Shown here one piece after another: positions 55,284 through 63,858 of a DNA stretch of 64,000 bases (positions within the stretch are counted from its first letter, which is position 1; the number at the start of each line of letters is the position of its first letter). The stretch lies in contig CAMDAD010000012.1 in the NCBI GenBank assembly GCA_945888515.1, positions 27,549 through 91,548 of the forward strand. Reading direction: 5' to 3'. The translations under genes and the position numbers were made by a program. This DNA is from Akkermansia muciniphila. Lineage in GTDB: Bacteria; Verrucomicrobiota; Verrucomicrobiia; Verrucomicrobiales; Akkermansiaceae. The notes under the pieces are model-generated. The model was not told the DNA's origin. It was given only the letters and a program-made list of their open reading frames with translations, and ran no database searches.

Positions 55284-56278
55284 TCGATCGCTTTGCATTG
55301 TTTCACTATGGTTTCATTGCTCTTCCCCTGTTTAATCAACCGACTTACAGCGCGATCATGCCCCATGCCGAGGCGCTCGGCAATCCAGATGTTACTCGAA
55401 CTGGTGTGACGTTTGATGAGTATCGCCATCGCTACTTTCCGAGGGTCACCTTTGCGCATGGTATTCCGCAGTTCACCACCATCCGCTATCTGCCAGTATT
55501 TCAGACCAGCTTGCACGATGGCCTCCGCGGCGGTTTCATCGTGCGCTTGTAAGGCAGGCCCGCTGTGGCTTCCTTTCGATTTCAGGGATTTGGCTCCTTT
55601 TTCCACTAGAGCAAGAAGTTTATCGCGAAAGCTGTCTTCACCGAGATACCAACCTTTGCGCAGCGCTTGCATAGCGACATCAGGCAATCGACCACCGTCT
55701 TCCTTCGCACGCTCCTCCAACCACTCAACGTAGGCGCGACGTCCGCGACCACTTTGAGACAAAGCAAATGCCTCCATGACTCGATCAAAGACCAACCACT
55801 CCGGCCCCTTGCCTTTACCAAACGCAGGTAAGCTGCTCCAACGATAGTCGATCAAGCAACCTTTGGAGCCTCCCATGATCTTCGCACGAGCGGGATTGAG
55901 ATGAATGTAATCAGCAACATTGCGAAAATGGTATGGGTCCGATGCACGTTCGCCAGAGACGGGTATCGATTTGTAGCGACCTTGAAACACATGGCCACTG
56001 CGTTTGTAGCGACGGTTCCAGGCCTGGCCAAAACCACCGAGTAGCCATTTCATGCCACTGACAAGATTGGGCTCTGGAGTTTCAAGAAGTAGATGAAAGT
56101 GATTTGACATGAGAACCCAAGCATGCACCCGCCAGCCATGGCTCTTGCAAGCGCCATCGAGCCAATCGAGAAACAGCAAATGATCAGAATCCGTGAGAAA
56201 CAGTTTTTTTCCGCCATCACCCCGCGCCATGACATGATACACAGCACCCGGATACACAAATCGAAGTTGTCGAGCCAT
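55259..56278 (-). CDS. REP-associated tyrosine transposase (Y1_Tnp/RAYT)
   Basis: From the ATG at 56278 the protein is 339 residues. It begins MARQLRFVYPGAVYHVMARG. The HUH motif is NHFHLLLETPEPN (His-Phe-His) and the catalytic Tyr is likely in VADYIHLNPARAKIM. The C-terminal part (LKYWQIADGGELRNTMRKGD, then IWIAERLGMGHDRAVSRLI) contains a helix-turn-helix type segment found in longer RAYTs. RAYTs move or maintain REP palindromes. The gene lies entirely inside the element bounded by inverted ends. Its frame is intact, so it may be active. Confidence 0.88.
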   Translation of the reverse strand: MARQLRFVYPGAVYHVMARGDGGKKLFLTDSDHLLFLDWLDGACKSHGWRVHAWVLMSNHFHLLLETPEPNLVSGMKWLLGGFGQAWNRRYKRSGHVFQGRYKSIPVSGERASDPYHFRNVADYIHLNPARAKIMGGSKGCLIDYRWSSLPAFGKGKGPEWLVFDRVMEAFALSQSGRGRRAYVEWLEERAKEDGGRLPDVAMQALRKGWYLGEDSFRDKLLALVEKGAKSLKSKGSHSGPALQAHDETAAEAIVQAGLKYWQIADGGELRNTMRKGDPRKVAMAILIKRHTSSSNIWIAERLGMGHDRAVSRLIKQGKSNETIVKQCKAIEKMLPCAD

Positions 56279-56312
56279 GCCGCATTCTAGTCCAATAACA
56301 TCATGCATCAAG

Positions 56313-56341
56313 AAAAATGTTACCATGCGAGGACTGACCCC
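56313..56341 (+). repeat. RAYT right end repeat (inverse of the left end)
   Basis: 29-base inverse of the left end repeat, beginning AAAAATGTTACCATGCGA and ending ACTGACCCC. Confidence 0.8.
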
Positions 56342-56347
56342 ATAGGC

Positions 56348-56522
56348 ACGAGGTGGCTTCCGATAAAATGAGACCGGCGGAACTGCGTTGCTTGTAATAC
56401 TCTGCCATCATCGCATTCGGCACCCGGCCAGCGTCGGCACGACATCGCGTAAGGGGAGCCATGACGAAGCGATTGGAGAGTTCCCAAGCACCGATGCGAA
56501 GAGGTTGGAATAGATGGGGCAT
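56348..56522 (-). pseudogene. N-terminal fragment of an old yellow enzyme (alkene reductase)
   Basis: The frame from the ATG at 56522 reads MPHLFQPLRIGAWELSNRF, then VMAPLTRCRADAGRVPNAM and YYKQRSSAGLILSEATS, the N-terminal part of NemA/OYE-type FMN oxidoreductases. It runs directly into the RAYT end sequence after EATS. The remaining about 300 residues are not in the window. This is therefore a truncated gene, cut by the element. Confidence 0.75.
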
Positions 56523-56679
56523 TAGGCAACAATGGGAAAAGAATGAATGCGGTGACGCAAGGATTGTAGAATTTTTCTTTCCCGTTAGTCTAACCTATTT
56601 GATCTGTAATTGAATGTTTGAAATCTGCAACAACGGGTGATGATCCCGTTTCCATGTCATTTACCCTTTCCAACCCGAT

Positions 56680-56727
56680 GAAAAAATCACCGCGCCATGA
56701 TTGGGGCCAGTGCGAGATCATGGCGCG
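56680..56727 (-). terminator. Intrinsic terminator overlapping the stop of the giant gene
   Basis: Stem CGCGCCATGAT / ATCATGGCGCG (56691-56701 with 56717-56727), then a T6 run on the minus strand. The stop codon of the upstream gene lies in the stem. Confidence 0.8.
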
Positions 56728-59700
56728 TCCACACTGATTCGAGCGAATCTCATGCCGACGCTAGCCATCGGAAGTGTGACGGTAACTGTTTCGGTAGAAC
56801 CATGATCCGTGACAGTCATCAACTCGGGAGCAGCTTCACTCCATGAATCAGGCAGCAATCGATCGGACAGTTGAATCACAGAGGCAAAACCAGCGTCTTG
56901 CGCAGCTTTCACACGCACGAATCGAAAGGTCACCTGCGAGTTCTCGATAATCGTTGCAAGGGGATTCCCTGCGTTCGATTTTGTCGGATCGCTGCCAATC
57001 ACGAACTCGATTGCATTCGCTATTCCATCGCGGTCAGGATCAGCATTGGGAGCTTTGTCTTCAAGGTTTACGATAGCAGGAAATATGCTCATCCATGCTT
57101 CATAGGGCTTTAAAGCAAATGTAGCGGTCACACTGTTATTTGCCATCACATTGGGATCCGTGCGACTCGCGGTGAGAACACCATCACTCCAGGAAACAAA
57201 AGAGTATCCCGTGTCTGGGACGGCGGTGACCGTGGAGGCGTTAGAGCCGTGATCGATCGTTTGAGTGGCCGTGCCTGTGATCGTGCCATTCGCCCCTGCT
57301 GTGTAGTTCAACGTGTATTGATTGATCGCAAATGTCGCGGTCACACTGTTGTTTGCCATCACATTGGGATCCGTGCGACTCGCGGTGAGAACACCATCAC
57401 TCCAAGAAACAAAGAAATAGCCAGTATTGGGCACAGCGGTGACAGACGCGCCACTTGAACCATGGTTGACCGTCTGTGTCGTGACGCCTGAAAGTGTGCC
57501 ATTTGCCCCCGCTGTGTAGTTCAACGTGTATTGATTGATCACAAATGTCGCGGTCACGCTATTGTTCGCCATCACATTGGGATCCGTGCGACTTGGAGTG
57601 AGAACACCATCGCTCCATGAAACGAAGGAGTATCCGGGATTGGGAATGGCGGTGACCGTATTGGCATCCGACCCTTGGGCGATGATTTGCGGAGTGATTC
57701 CCGACAGTGATCCGTTGGCGCCAGCGGAATAGGTGAGGGTAAAAGTGACCGGTTCCACAACGATCCGAAGACCTGCCGAGGGGCCGCCGTTGTAGAGAGT
57801 GGTCCATTTGCGACCAAGAGGCAAGGCGGGCAGCTGAATCGTGCTGAACGTACCGGTGCGGGTGGAGCTGGTCACTAGATCAAAGAACTGCCCTACTTCA
57901 GGGACAAAGCTGGCTGACAAGGTCACATGCAAGGTTCCTGCAAGAGTCGCCGCTCCAGCCACAGCCACTTGGTCGTAGCCGCTGCCTGGGCTTGTGCCAT
58001 TCAATGTCAAGCGAGTGATGGCACCCGCATTCTGAGTCAGTGCCCCAAGATTCAGGACAGCAATGCCATCGAGACCTGGCGAGAGGGTGCCGCTCTGAGT
58101 GACGCTACCCTGCACAGCACCAGTGCCGGAAAGGGTGCCATTGGTCTGAATATTGAGCGTGCCAGTGGAGGCGAGGCTGCCAGTCACCGACAGTTCTCCC
58201 GCGCTCAAGGTAAAGGGGCCGGCATGGGTGCAGACCGAGGAAACAAGCATTCTACCGGCGCCGCTTTTGGTGATTGCGCCTGTGTTGCTGATGGCTCCGT
58301 TCACCACCAGGTCATGAGACGCATTGCCGTTGGCCACGCTAAACTGCCAAGTACCGACGGCATTCAGCGGAGCATCCACGATCGTCGGGAAATCGGAAGC
58401 ATTGACAGTCATCACACTGTTGTTGCCAGTGCGGGAACGCAAATCACCGTTCGCACCGGAGGTATTTCCGATATAGCCTGCCGTGCTGGTGATATCGTCC
58501 ACATACGTTTCACCCGTGAGTAAAAAACTGCCACCGTTGATGGTGAGGTCACGGCCTGGGTTTTCGCTACTTCCGAAGCTGTGAGAACCGACATTGATCG
58601 CCGTAGCTCCAGCTTGAATGGTAATCGCCCCGCTACCACCCACATTTCCGGCATACCAGCCTCCGCCTCTGAGACGCAAAATTCCACCATTCACGACGAT
58701 TTCTCCGCTCATTAAGCCGACCGCAGAGATTTCGAGCGTGCCGGGACCGGACTTACTGAGGGTAGAGGATCCTGAGAGAGCGTTGGCCACCAGGGTGCGG
58801 TCCGCCCCCACTGACCATTCCTGAGCTGCCGCGAGCGTGATGCCGGAGGTAATGGTCAAATTGGCCGTGGCAGGCAACATTTCAATGCCACCGGTCAGGG
58901 TGAGTGTGTTATTTGCGATCGATACAGCACCCGCTGGATTCTGCACGACGATGCGCGAGGCCGTGTGGTTGCCATTGAGCGAGGTGGCCAGATTGGCGAG
59001 TGAGTCACCATTGAATACGATCGCATCATTGGAGTCAGGCACTACCCCGCCGTTCCAGTTCGCGCCGGTGGTCCAGAAGGCATCGGTGGAGCCATTCCAC
59101 ACTTTGAGATCGGCGCCACTCTCCGGGACTAGGGCGAAGGTAACTGTGGCAGGATCAGAATTAAGCAAGCCATCGTTCACCATGAAGGTGAAGCTGTCCA
59201 CGCCCGATGCCCCCGGCAGTGGTGTGTAAACGAGGTTGGGAGCCGTGCCACTGAGTGTGCCCTTGGTGGGATTACTGATCACTGTGTAGGTGAGAACCGA
59301 GTTTTCGAAATCCATGCCCGTCAGTTGCAGATCGGTAAAGGCACCTCCGAACACAACGCGCGACTGGCTTATGGCAATGGGGGCATAGTTCGCGGGAGGA
59401 TGCGCCTTGTCATCGGTAGTTCCTCCCGTCTGGTATTCAAGGACTGCCCCTGGAAGCGGTGAGGATCCTACCGCAGGCTGGCTCCAAACACCAGGCGACT
59501 GCCAGTTCCAAGTGATGGCCGCGTTGTCCCCGCCCCCGCCCTCCTTGTGAATCAGTTCGATGTAATACCGTTGCCCGGCGACAAGAGGTATTTGGGCGGA
59601 TACACTTTCGTCCGAGGTGCCAGTCGGCCAATTGCGAGATGTGCGCCAGCTTGTCTCCCAGGCACGAAGAACGCGATTGGCACGGCGGTCCGTTGTGGAA

Positions 59701-62126
59701 ATCCAGAGCTCTGCCGCATCATCACAGGCGATGTAAAATCGATAGTTCCCAGTCTGAGGTGCGGTAATCCAGCCACTGAGACGCTGTCCATAACTATCCG
59801 CGAAGTTGGTAGGAGCCTCCGCGGTAGAAATGACACCGCTGACATTAGGGAAAGCGGGATAGTTTCCGGCAGATGTCAGGCTGGCTACGGTGGTTCCACT
59901 GATGCCCGTATAAACATCCCGCCAGAGTCCACCCCAACGGTAGTCGCCCACCCCATTGACGGTCAAGGTGGCAGATTCACTCGTGATGGTGCCTGCGGAA
60001 TTGGAAATGATGCAGTCGTAAGTCCCTGCCGAACTTGACGCCACGGAGTCAAATGTCAGGGTGGGCGAAACCGATGGTGCCCCCATGGCCACACCGTTTC
60101 TGCGCCATTGAAAGACCAACGGTGCAGTGCCCTGCGCGGTTACGGAAAATGTCACAGAACTCCCCTGGTCCGCCGTTAGATTCACCGGTTGCGAGACAAC
60201 GTAAGGAGCGACATCAGCAGGCGTGGTCGTCGTGGTGACGACGAGATCGTATGGCTCATCTACGACAACGGCCCCGCGTGTCACTCGCAAGTTGACACGA
60301 TAGGTGCCGGGTTGAGTAAAAGTAACAGTGGTATCAGGTTGTGACGGAGAGCCAAAACTCACGCTGGATGGTCCACTGACATGCGTCCATGCTGCGGTGT
60401 AGTTGGCCGGCGCGAGGATGGCCCCGTTCACATCCGTCACATCCACATCAAGCGTATGACTCAAGCTACCCATGAGCACGGCGCGCCGGGCATCGATGGT
60501 GGGCCATGAGTTGATCGGTGAGCGCATCCACACGTGAATGCGTGTGGGATCCGCAGCGGGAAAGCCGGGTAGGTTGCCCGTGCGGATGGCCACAGGCATC
60601 GCGGAATTGATCAGAGTGACATCCGAGAAATTGAGGTAGCTGTCACCGCCATTGTTCTGACGCCCGGGGAAGTAGGCGATCGTTCCATCCGGTCTGCGGG
60701 AAAGCGCAGGATAGAGCCTGGTGTTTTCCTGGAAAAACCGCTCGCGTCGGTAATCGAGAAACGGCATTGCAAATTGAGACAGCACCACACCTCCCAGCGT
60801 ATAGGCGTGAGCATGCTGCTGGCGATACCAGCGGCGGGTGAAATAGTCAGCCTGCTTCGCAGCACGGGCGGTATCATCGGCGTTGGCGGCCATGCCATAG
60901 AGGTTCCACCCAGCGAAACAGCCGGGCGTACGACCCGCACTATCCCAACCGCTCTGAGTGCCGACATAGCCCACGTTTCCATCATCGCCGCCACCGTTTG
61001 TGGTAGTGGCCGCTTTCACATAGTCCCAGCAGATGCGGAATTTCTGCTCGATGGTTGGCTGAAGAAGACCTGGATTGTAGGTGAACGCATTCACCGATAG
61101 GCCGAGATTTGTGTTCATGTTCGCGCCGGCATTTTTCAGTAAAGCCAGAGCCGGCAAAGCATGAGCGTTGATGATGTTGAGCGCCCCGGTGCCGTTGTAG
61201 TGCGAGTAGTCGCCATGCACCCCACCATGCCCCATGCGACCGATTCCCCCACCGATGACGTGAGGGATGCCCGGATCATCATACTGAGTCCAGTGCTGGA
61301 TGCGGTGAGCGATGACCTCGGCGGAACGTTGCACTACAGCATTTGCCGTGGCATCGGCTGTTTTCGAACGATAAAGAGCGAGAAATATCGCGCTGGAGCA
61401 GACATCCCAGTTCTCCAGGCCGGGACTCGAGTAAGCAGGATTCGCCAACACGTTGCTGCCATTCCAATAAAACGCCTCAGCCGGTTCCATTACGCGGCCA
61501 TTCATGTAATTCTCGCAACGTGTTCGAAGCTTGTTAATCGAATTGCGAAAAGGATTGGAGCCAGTCGTCTGATTCCAGTCCGGATGGGAGAGAAGAATCA
61601 TCCCAAACCATCCACTGTTGTAGCCGAAATCCGCAGTCGAGCTCGCCTGCACACGGGCGTGGATCTGGTCACAACACCATTCGAACATCGCCGCCGTTTT
61701 GCCGGTGTTCGCAGGCCAGGCAGGTCCCAGGCTGCCCGCGGTATTGAGAGTCAAGTTGAGATTGATTCCGCCGACTCCGCTGCGAATGACCCTCAGAGGC
61801 AATGCACCGCTGCCACCCTCGGCACGATCAATCGCCATCGCCAACTCCTGCACGGCACCGATGTAGCCCATGCCATCATCCGTCGATGTATTGGAAAAAA
61901 GAACTCCCTCCGCCCCCTGAATGAGATCTCCCCGCTGCAAACCGGCACTCGCACCCGGACCGCCCGCTGTGACCGATGTTACTGCGATGAGACCTGTGCC
62001 GGGAACAATGTCGCCCACCCCACCGATGCCCCCAAGAGGGATATCCAGAGCAGTTGCCATTCCCATCCCAAAGAATGCGAATACGAGTTTCATCATGATG
62101 GCGCTAAGAGTGCAAGGGGTTTTCAT
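56718..62126 (-). CDS. Giant secreted multidomain protein (PDZ-like, toroid, Ig, PA14, beta-repeat, InlB-like repeats)
   Basis: An 1802-residue protein from the ATG at 62126 with a signal peptide (MKTPCTLSAIMMKLVFAFFG region). Domains by eye: a PDZ-like segment near residues 35-110 (GPGASAGLQRGDLIQGAEG) and a toroid of the DUF6288 kind (about 120-540). A PKD/Ig-type pair follows (545-735, for example GTAPLVFQWRRNGVAM), then PA14 (735-890), a cadherin-like segment (GVDSFTFMVNDGLLNSDPAT), autotransporter-associated strands (1015-1450; GPGTLEISAVG, VVNGGILRLRGG) and three about 70-residue repeats (1462-1675). The C-terminus (DPDRDGIANAIEFVIGSDP) is type-3-repeat-like. It is probably a surface or secreted polymer-binding protein. 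The DUF6288 name is from memory. Confidence 0.78.
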   Translation of the reverse strand: MKTPCTLSAIMMKLVFAFFGMGMATALDIPLGGIGGVGDIVPGTGLIAVTSVTAGGPGASAGLQRGDLIQGAEGVLFSNTSTDDGMGYIGAVQELAMAIDRAEGGSGALPLRVIRSGVGGINLNLTLNTAGSLGPAWPANTGKTAAMFEWCCDQIHARVQASSTADFGYNSGWFGMILLSHPDWNQTTGSNPFRNSINKLRTRCENYMNGRVMEPAEAFYWNGSNVLANPAYSSPGLENWDVCSSAIFLALYRSKTADATANAVVQRSAEVIAHRIQHWTQYDDPGIPHVIGGGIGRMGHGGVHGDYSHYNGTGALNIINAHALPALALLKNAGANMNTNLGLSVNAFTYNPGLLQPTIEQKFRICWDYVKAATTTNGGGDDGNVGYVGTQSGWDSAGRTPGCFAGWNLYGMAANADDTARAAKQADYFTRRWYRQQHAHAYTLGGVVLSQFAMPFLDYRRERFFQENTRLYPALSRRPDGTIAYFPGRQNNGGDSYLNFSDVTLINSAMPVAIRTGNLPGFPAADPTRIHVWMRSPINSWPTIDARRAVLMGSLSHTLDVDVTDVNGAILAPANYTAAWTHVSGPSSVSFGSPSQPDTTVTFTQPGTYRVNLRVTRGAVVVDEPYDLVVTTTTTPADVAPYVVSQPVNLTADQGSSVTFSVTAQGTAPLVFQWRRNGVAMGAPSVSPTLTFDSVASSSAGTYDCIISNSAGTITSESATLTVNGVGDYRWGGLWRDVYTGISGTTVASLTSAGNYPAFPNVSGVISTAEAPTNFADSYGQRLSGWITAPQTGNYRFYIACDDAAELWISTTDRRANRVLRAWETSWRTSRNWPTGTSDESVSAQIPLVAGQRYYIELIHKEGGGGDNAAITWNWQSPGVWSQPAVGSSPLPGAVLEYQTGGTTDDKAHPPANYAPIAISQSRVVFGGAFTDLQLTGMDFENSVLTYTVISNPTKGTLSGTAPNLVYTPLPGASGVDSFTFMVNDGLLNSDPATVTFALVPESGADLKVWNGSTDAFWTTGANWNGGVVPDSNDAIVFNGDSLANLATSLNGNHTASRIVVQNPAGAVSIANNTLTLTGGIEMLPATANLTITSGITLAAAQEWSVGADRTLVANALSGSSTLSKSGPGTLEISAVGLMSGEIVVNGGILRLRGGGWYAGNVGGSGAITIQAGATAINVGSHSFGSSENPGRDLTINGGSFLLTGETYVDDITSTAGYIGNTSGANGDLRSRTGNNSVMTVNASDFPTIVDAPLNAVGTWQFSVANGNASHDLVVNGAISNTGAITKSGAGRMLVSSVCTHAGPFTLSAGELSVTGSLASTGTLNIQTNGTLSGTGAVQGSVTQSGTLSPGLDGIAVLNLGALTQNAGAITRLTLNGTSPGSGYDQVAVAGAATLAGTLHVTLSASFVPEVGQFFDLVTSSTRTGTFSTIQLPALPLGRKWTTLYNGGPSAGLRIVVEPVTFTLTYSAGANGSLSGITPQIIAQGSDANTVTAIPNPGYSFVSWSDGVLTPSRTDPNVMANNSVTATFVINQYTLNYTAGANGTLSGVTTQTVNHGSSGASVTAVPNTGYFFVSWSDGVLTASRTDPNVMANNSVTATFAINQYTLNYTAGANGTITGTATQTIDHGSNASTVTAVPDTGYSFVSWSDGVLTASRTDPNVMANNSVTATFALKPYEAWMSIFPAIVNLEDKAPNADPDRDGIANAIEFVIGSDPTKSNAGNPLATIIENSQVTFRFVRVKAAQDAGFASVIQLSDRLLPDSWSEAAPELMTVTDHGSTETVTVTLPMASVGMRFARISVDAP
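57100..57740 (-). repeat. Three tandem coding repeats of about 212 bases (InlB-B-like)
   Basis: Near-identical units near 57120, 57333 and 57546 encode YTLNYTAGANGTL, then VSWSDGVLTASRTDPNVMAN and NSVTATFAI. The DNA of the units is nearly the same (for example GTGCGACTCGCGGTGAGAAC), so the array is recent or homogenised. Confidence 0.88.
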
Positions 62127-62360
62127 TAATACCAAAAATTGATACAGATAACCTTGCCGCAGTTACTTGCTAGCACAAGAAAAAAAGTTGGCCAAGATAC
62201 GCATCCCTTGTTTCTGAGGGTGGCCGACAGACATTTTTCCCGCAATTTTCCCGGCATTGCGCTCGTTGTCATTGTCTCAGGAAAAATTCATCACTTGCTT
62301 GCTGCGGCCTGATACTTCAGACTTTGGGTGTCCCCTACTTCACGACTCCGGCACCCATCT

Positions 62361-63131
62361 ATGAAACGGACCTTGTTTTTCGCTTGCGCATTTCTAGGCA
62401 TACTGGCCGGAATTTTTTTTGCCTCTCAAAACCGCACAGAATCGAAACCTCCTAATCACACAGATCCCATAGTTACCAACAACGAATCCGGGCCACCAGA
62501 CCCAACTCCCACAGCAACTCCGTCAACGACGCCGATGATCGTGGAAATGGCGGACGGACGCTTCTCTCTCGGTGCGATCACCTTTGACAAAAAATCACGC
62601 GAAATCGTAATCCCCGCGGCAGTCAACATGCGCGAAGGCGCCGTCGAATATCTGCTGGTCAATCGCAGCGGAAAAGTCCACGAGTCGGTTTTTGTCACCG
62701 ACGTGACAGCGCATGATCTTCACATCGCCGCTCTATTGCTGGGCATGAAACCCGAAGCCGACCTCGGTCCCAATCGATCCACCGCCGTCGTTCGCGGCAA
62801 GGGCGCGGCGGTCATCGCCGTCGAATGGGATCGCAACGGTCCACCTGAAAGGATTTTCCTCAATGAAACGGTGAAGCTGAGTGACCCAGCGACCGGTCTC
62901 AGCTCCGGTACGCTTGCTGCGGGAGCATGGCTCTACAACGGCTCGCGCATTGAAGCCAACGGAGTCTTTGCAGCCACGCGAAGCGGATCGATCATCTCGA
63001 TCATCCGTGACGATGATGCTCTCGTCAATAATCCGGGCAGCACACGTGATGACGATGAAATTCATACACCGAATGCAGAGAAGCTCCCCGCAAAAGATCA
63101 TCCGGTCAGGATCATTCTTCAAATACGATAG
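62361..63131 (+). CDS. Second secreted YdjY-domain protein
   Basis: The 256-residue protein has an N-terminal membrane anchor or signal (MKRTLFFACAFLGILAGIFF) and a Pro/Thr-rich linker. A YdjY-type domain follows (ADGRFSLGAITFDKKSREIV, then REGAVEYLLVNRSGKVHESV), clearly alike to the protein at 50702. GTLAAGAWLYNGSRIEANGV matches the paralogue's EGAFLAEQTG region. It is transcribed divergently from the giant toroid-containing protein. Function unknown. Confidence 0.72.
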   Translation: MKRTLFFACAFLGILAGIFFASQNRTESKPPNHTDPIVTNNESGPPDPTPTATPSTTPMIVEMADGRFSLGAITFDKKSREIVIPAAVNMREGAVEYLLVNRSGKVHESVFVTDVTAHDLHIAALLLGMKPEADLGPNRSTAVVRGKGAAVIAVEWDRNGPPERIFLNETVKLSDPATGLSSGTLAAGAWLYNGSRIEANGVFAATRSGSIISIIRDDDALVNNPGSTRDDDEIHTPNAEKLPAKDHPVRIILQIR

Positions 63132-63191
63132 GTAATCTGCATGGCCAAGCGGCGCTCATTCTGCATGTCATCGGCATCAGTGACGTAGGCA

Positions 63192-63229
63192 TAAAAAATC
63201 CCGACCTCGTGAAAGGCCGGGATTTTCCA
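63192..63229 (-). terminator. Intrinsic terminator, functional on the minus strand
   Basis: An imperfect stem AATCCCG.CC / GG.CGGGATT is followed on the minus strand by T6. It lies just downstream of the 64-codon minus-strand gene. On the plus strand the trailing T4 after YdjY is weaker. Confidence 0.6.
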
Positions 63230-63243
63230 TAAAATCGAATGTC

Positions 63244-63438
63244 TTACGTGCCCGACCGGGCGAGCAAAGCGCGTATTTCCGCCAATATCGCTAAACCCGC
63301 CCCCCTACGCCAACGGTGTTGCCTCATCCAGCCCAGGACTGCCCGCTTCACGGCTACCCGGGGAAAATCCTCCCCAAAAAGCATCAATCCAGCCTGCCAC
63401 GCGCGGAATGTCGTGATTGGATCTGTGTTAGTAGACAT
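63244..63438 (-). CDS. Small hypothetical protein, 64 residues
   Basis: The frame starts on ATG at 63438 (MSTNTDPITTFRAWQAGLML) and continues GEDFPRVAVKRAVLGWMR, then WRRGAGLAILAEIRALLARS. The C-terminal half is basic and helical. No family is recognised. A minus-strand terminator immediately follows its stop, which supports real transcription of this strand. Confidence 0.42.
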   Translation of the reverse strand: MSTNTDPITTFRAWQAGLMLFGEDFPRVAVKRAVLGWMRQHRWRRGAGLAILAEIRALLARSGT

Positions 63439-63576
63439 GTTAGACTAAAAGAAAATAATCATGTAAGTGCACGACGACCAACGCCTGAGATGAAGCATGG
63501 CGCTCCCGAGTTTTGTTACAAAAAATGGCGCTTAATCAGACACAACTCAAAAAAAGTTAGACTAGCGGAAGATGCA

Positions 63577-63600
63577 AATGTCACCATGCAAGGGCTCGTG
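63577..63600 (+). repeat. Degenerate solo copy of the RAYT end
   Basis: AATGTCACCATGCAAGGGCTCG resembles the RAYT end AATGTTACCATGCGAGGACT with several substitutions. Confidence 0.4.
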
Positions 63601-63618
63601 AGTATATAACCCCTCAGT

Positions 63619-63828
63619 ATGAAATCCCTGAATTCTGAGAGCGCAGAATGGGATGAGCTATTGCAGGAGTTGGTGAGCGAAGAAGAGATTGCAATCCCAC
63701 TGTTAGCTCAACGATTCCCTACAATCCATACCAATTTCTACACTCACTTGATCTGTCCCCCTACGATCAAAATATCACCAGAAAAACCGAAGAGTAAATC
63801 CTGCTTCGACCGCTGGATACTTTTCTAA
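63619..63828 (+). CDS. Possible small or truncated gene
   Basis: A 69-codon frame beginning MKSLNSESAEWDELLQELV, with a following LLAQRFPTIHTN segment. The first about 38 codons look coding and the tail does not. It could be the start of a broken gene next to repeat remnants. No family is recognised. Confidence 0.25.
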   Translation: MKSLNSESAEWDELLQELVSEEEIAIPLLAQRFPTIHTNFYTHLICPPTIKISPEKPKSKSCFDRWILF

Positions 63829-63836
63829 CAAAAATA

Positions 63837-63858
63837 AAATGTTACCATGCGAGGACTC
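63837..63858 (+). repeat. Solo copy of the RAYT end
   Basis: AAAATGTTACCATGCGAGGACT repeats the first 22 bases of the RAYT right end. No transposase gene is attached. Confidence 0.65.

Larger units (their letters stand above)
55255..56341 (-). mobile_element. RAYT element (REP-associated tyrosine transposase) with inverted ends
   Basis: A TnpA_REP-type gene flanked by 29-base inverted repeats (55255-55283 and 56313-56341). It lies between a truncated old-yellow-enzyme gene and the sulfatase start codon. Confidence 0.78.

Noticed and set aside
57100..57740. Tandem repeats as a CRISPR array
   Set aside because: Units are about 212 bases, in frame, and encode protein repeats without unique spacers.
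61161..62129. 322-codon open frame antisense to the start of the giant gene
   Set aside because: Shadow of the coding strand; composition is not protein-like.
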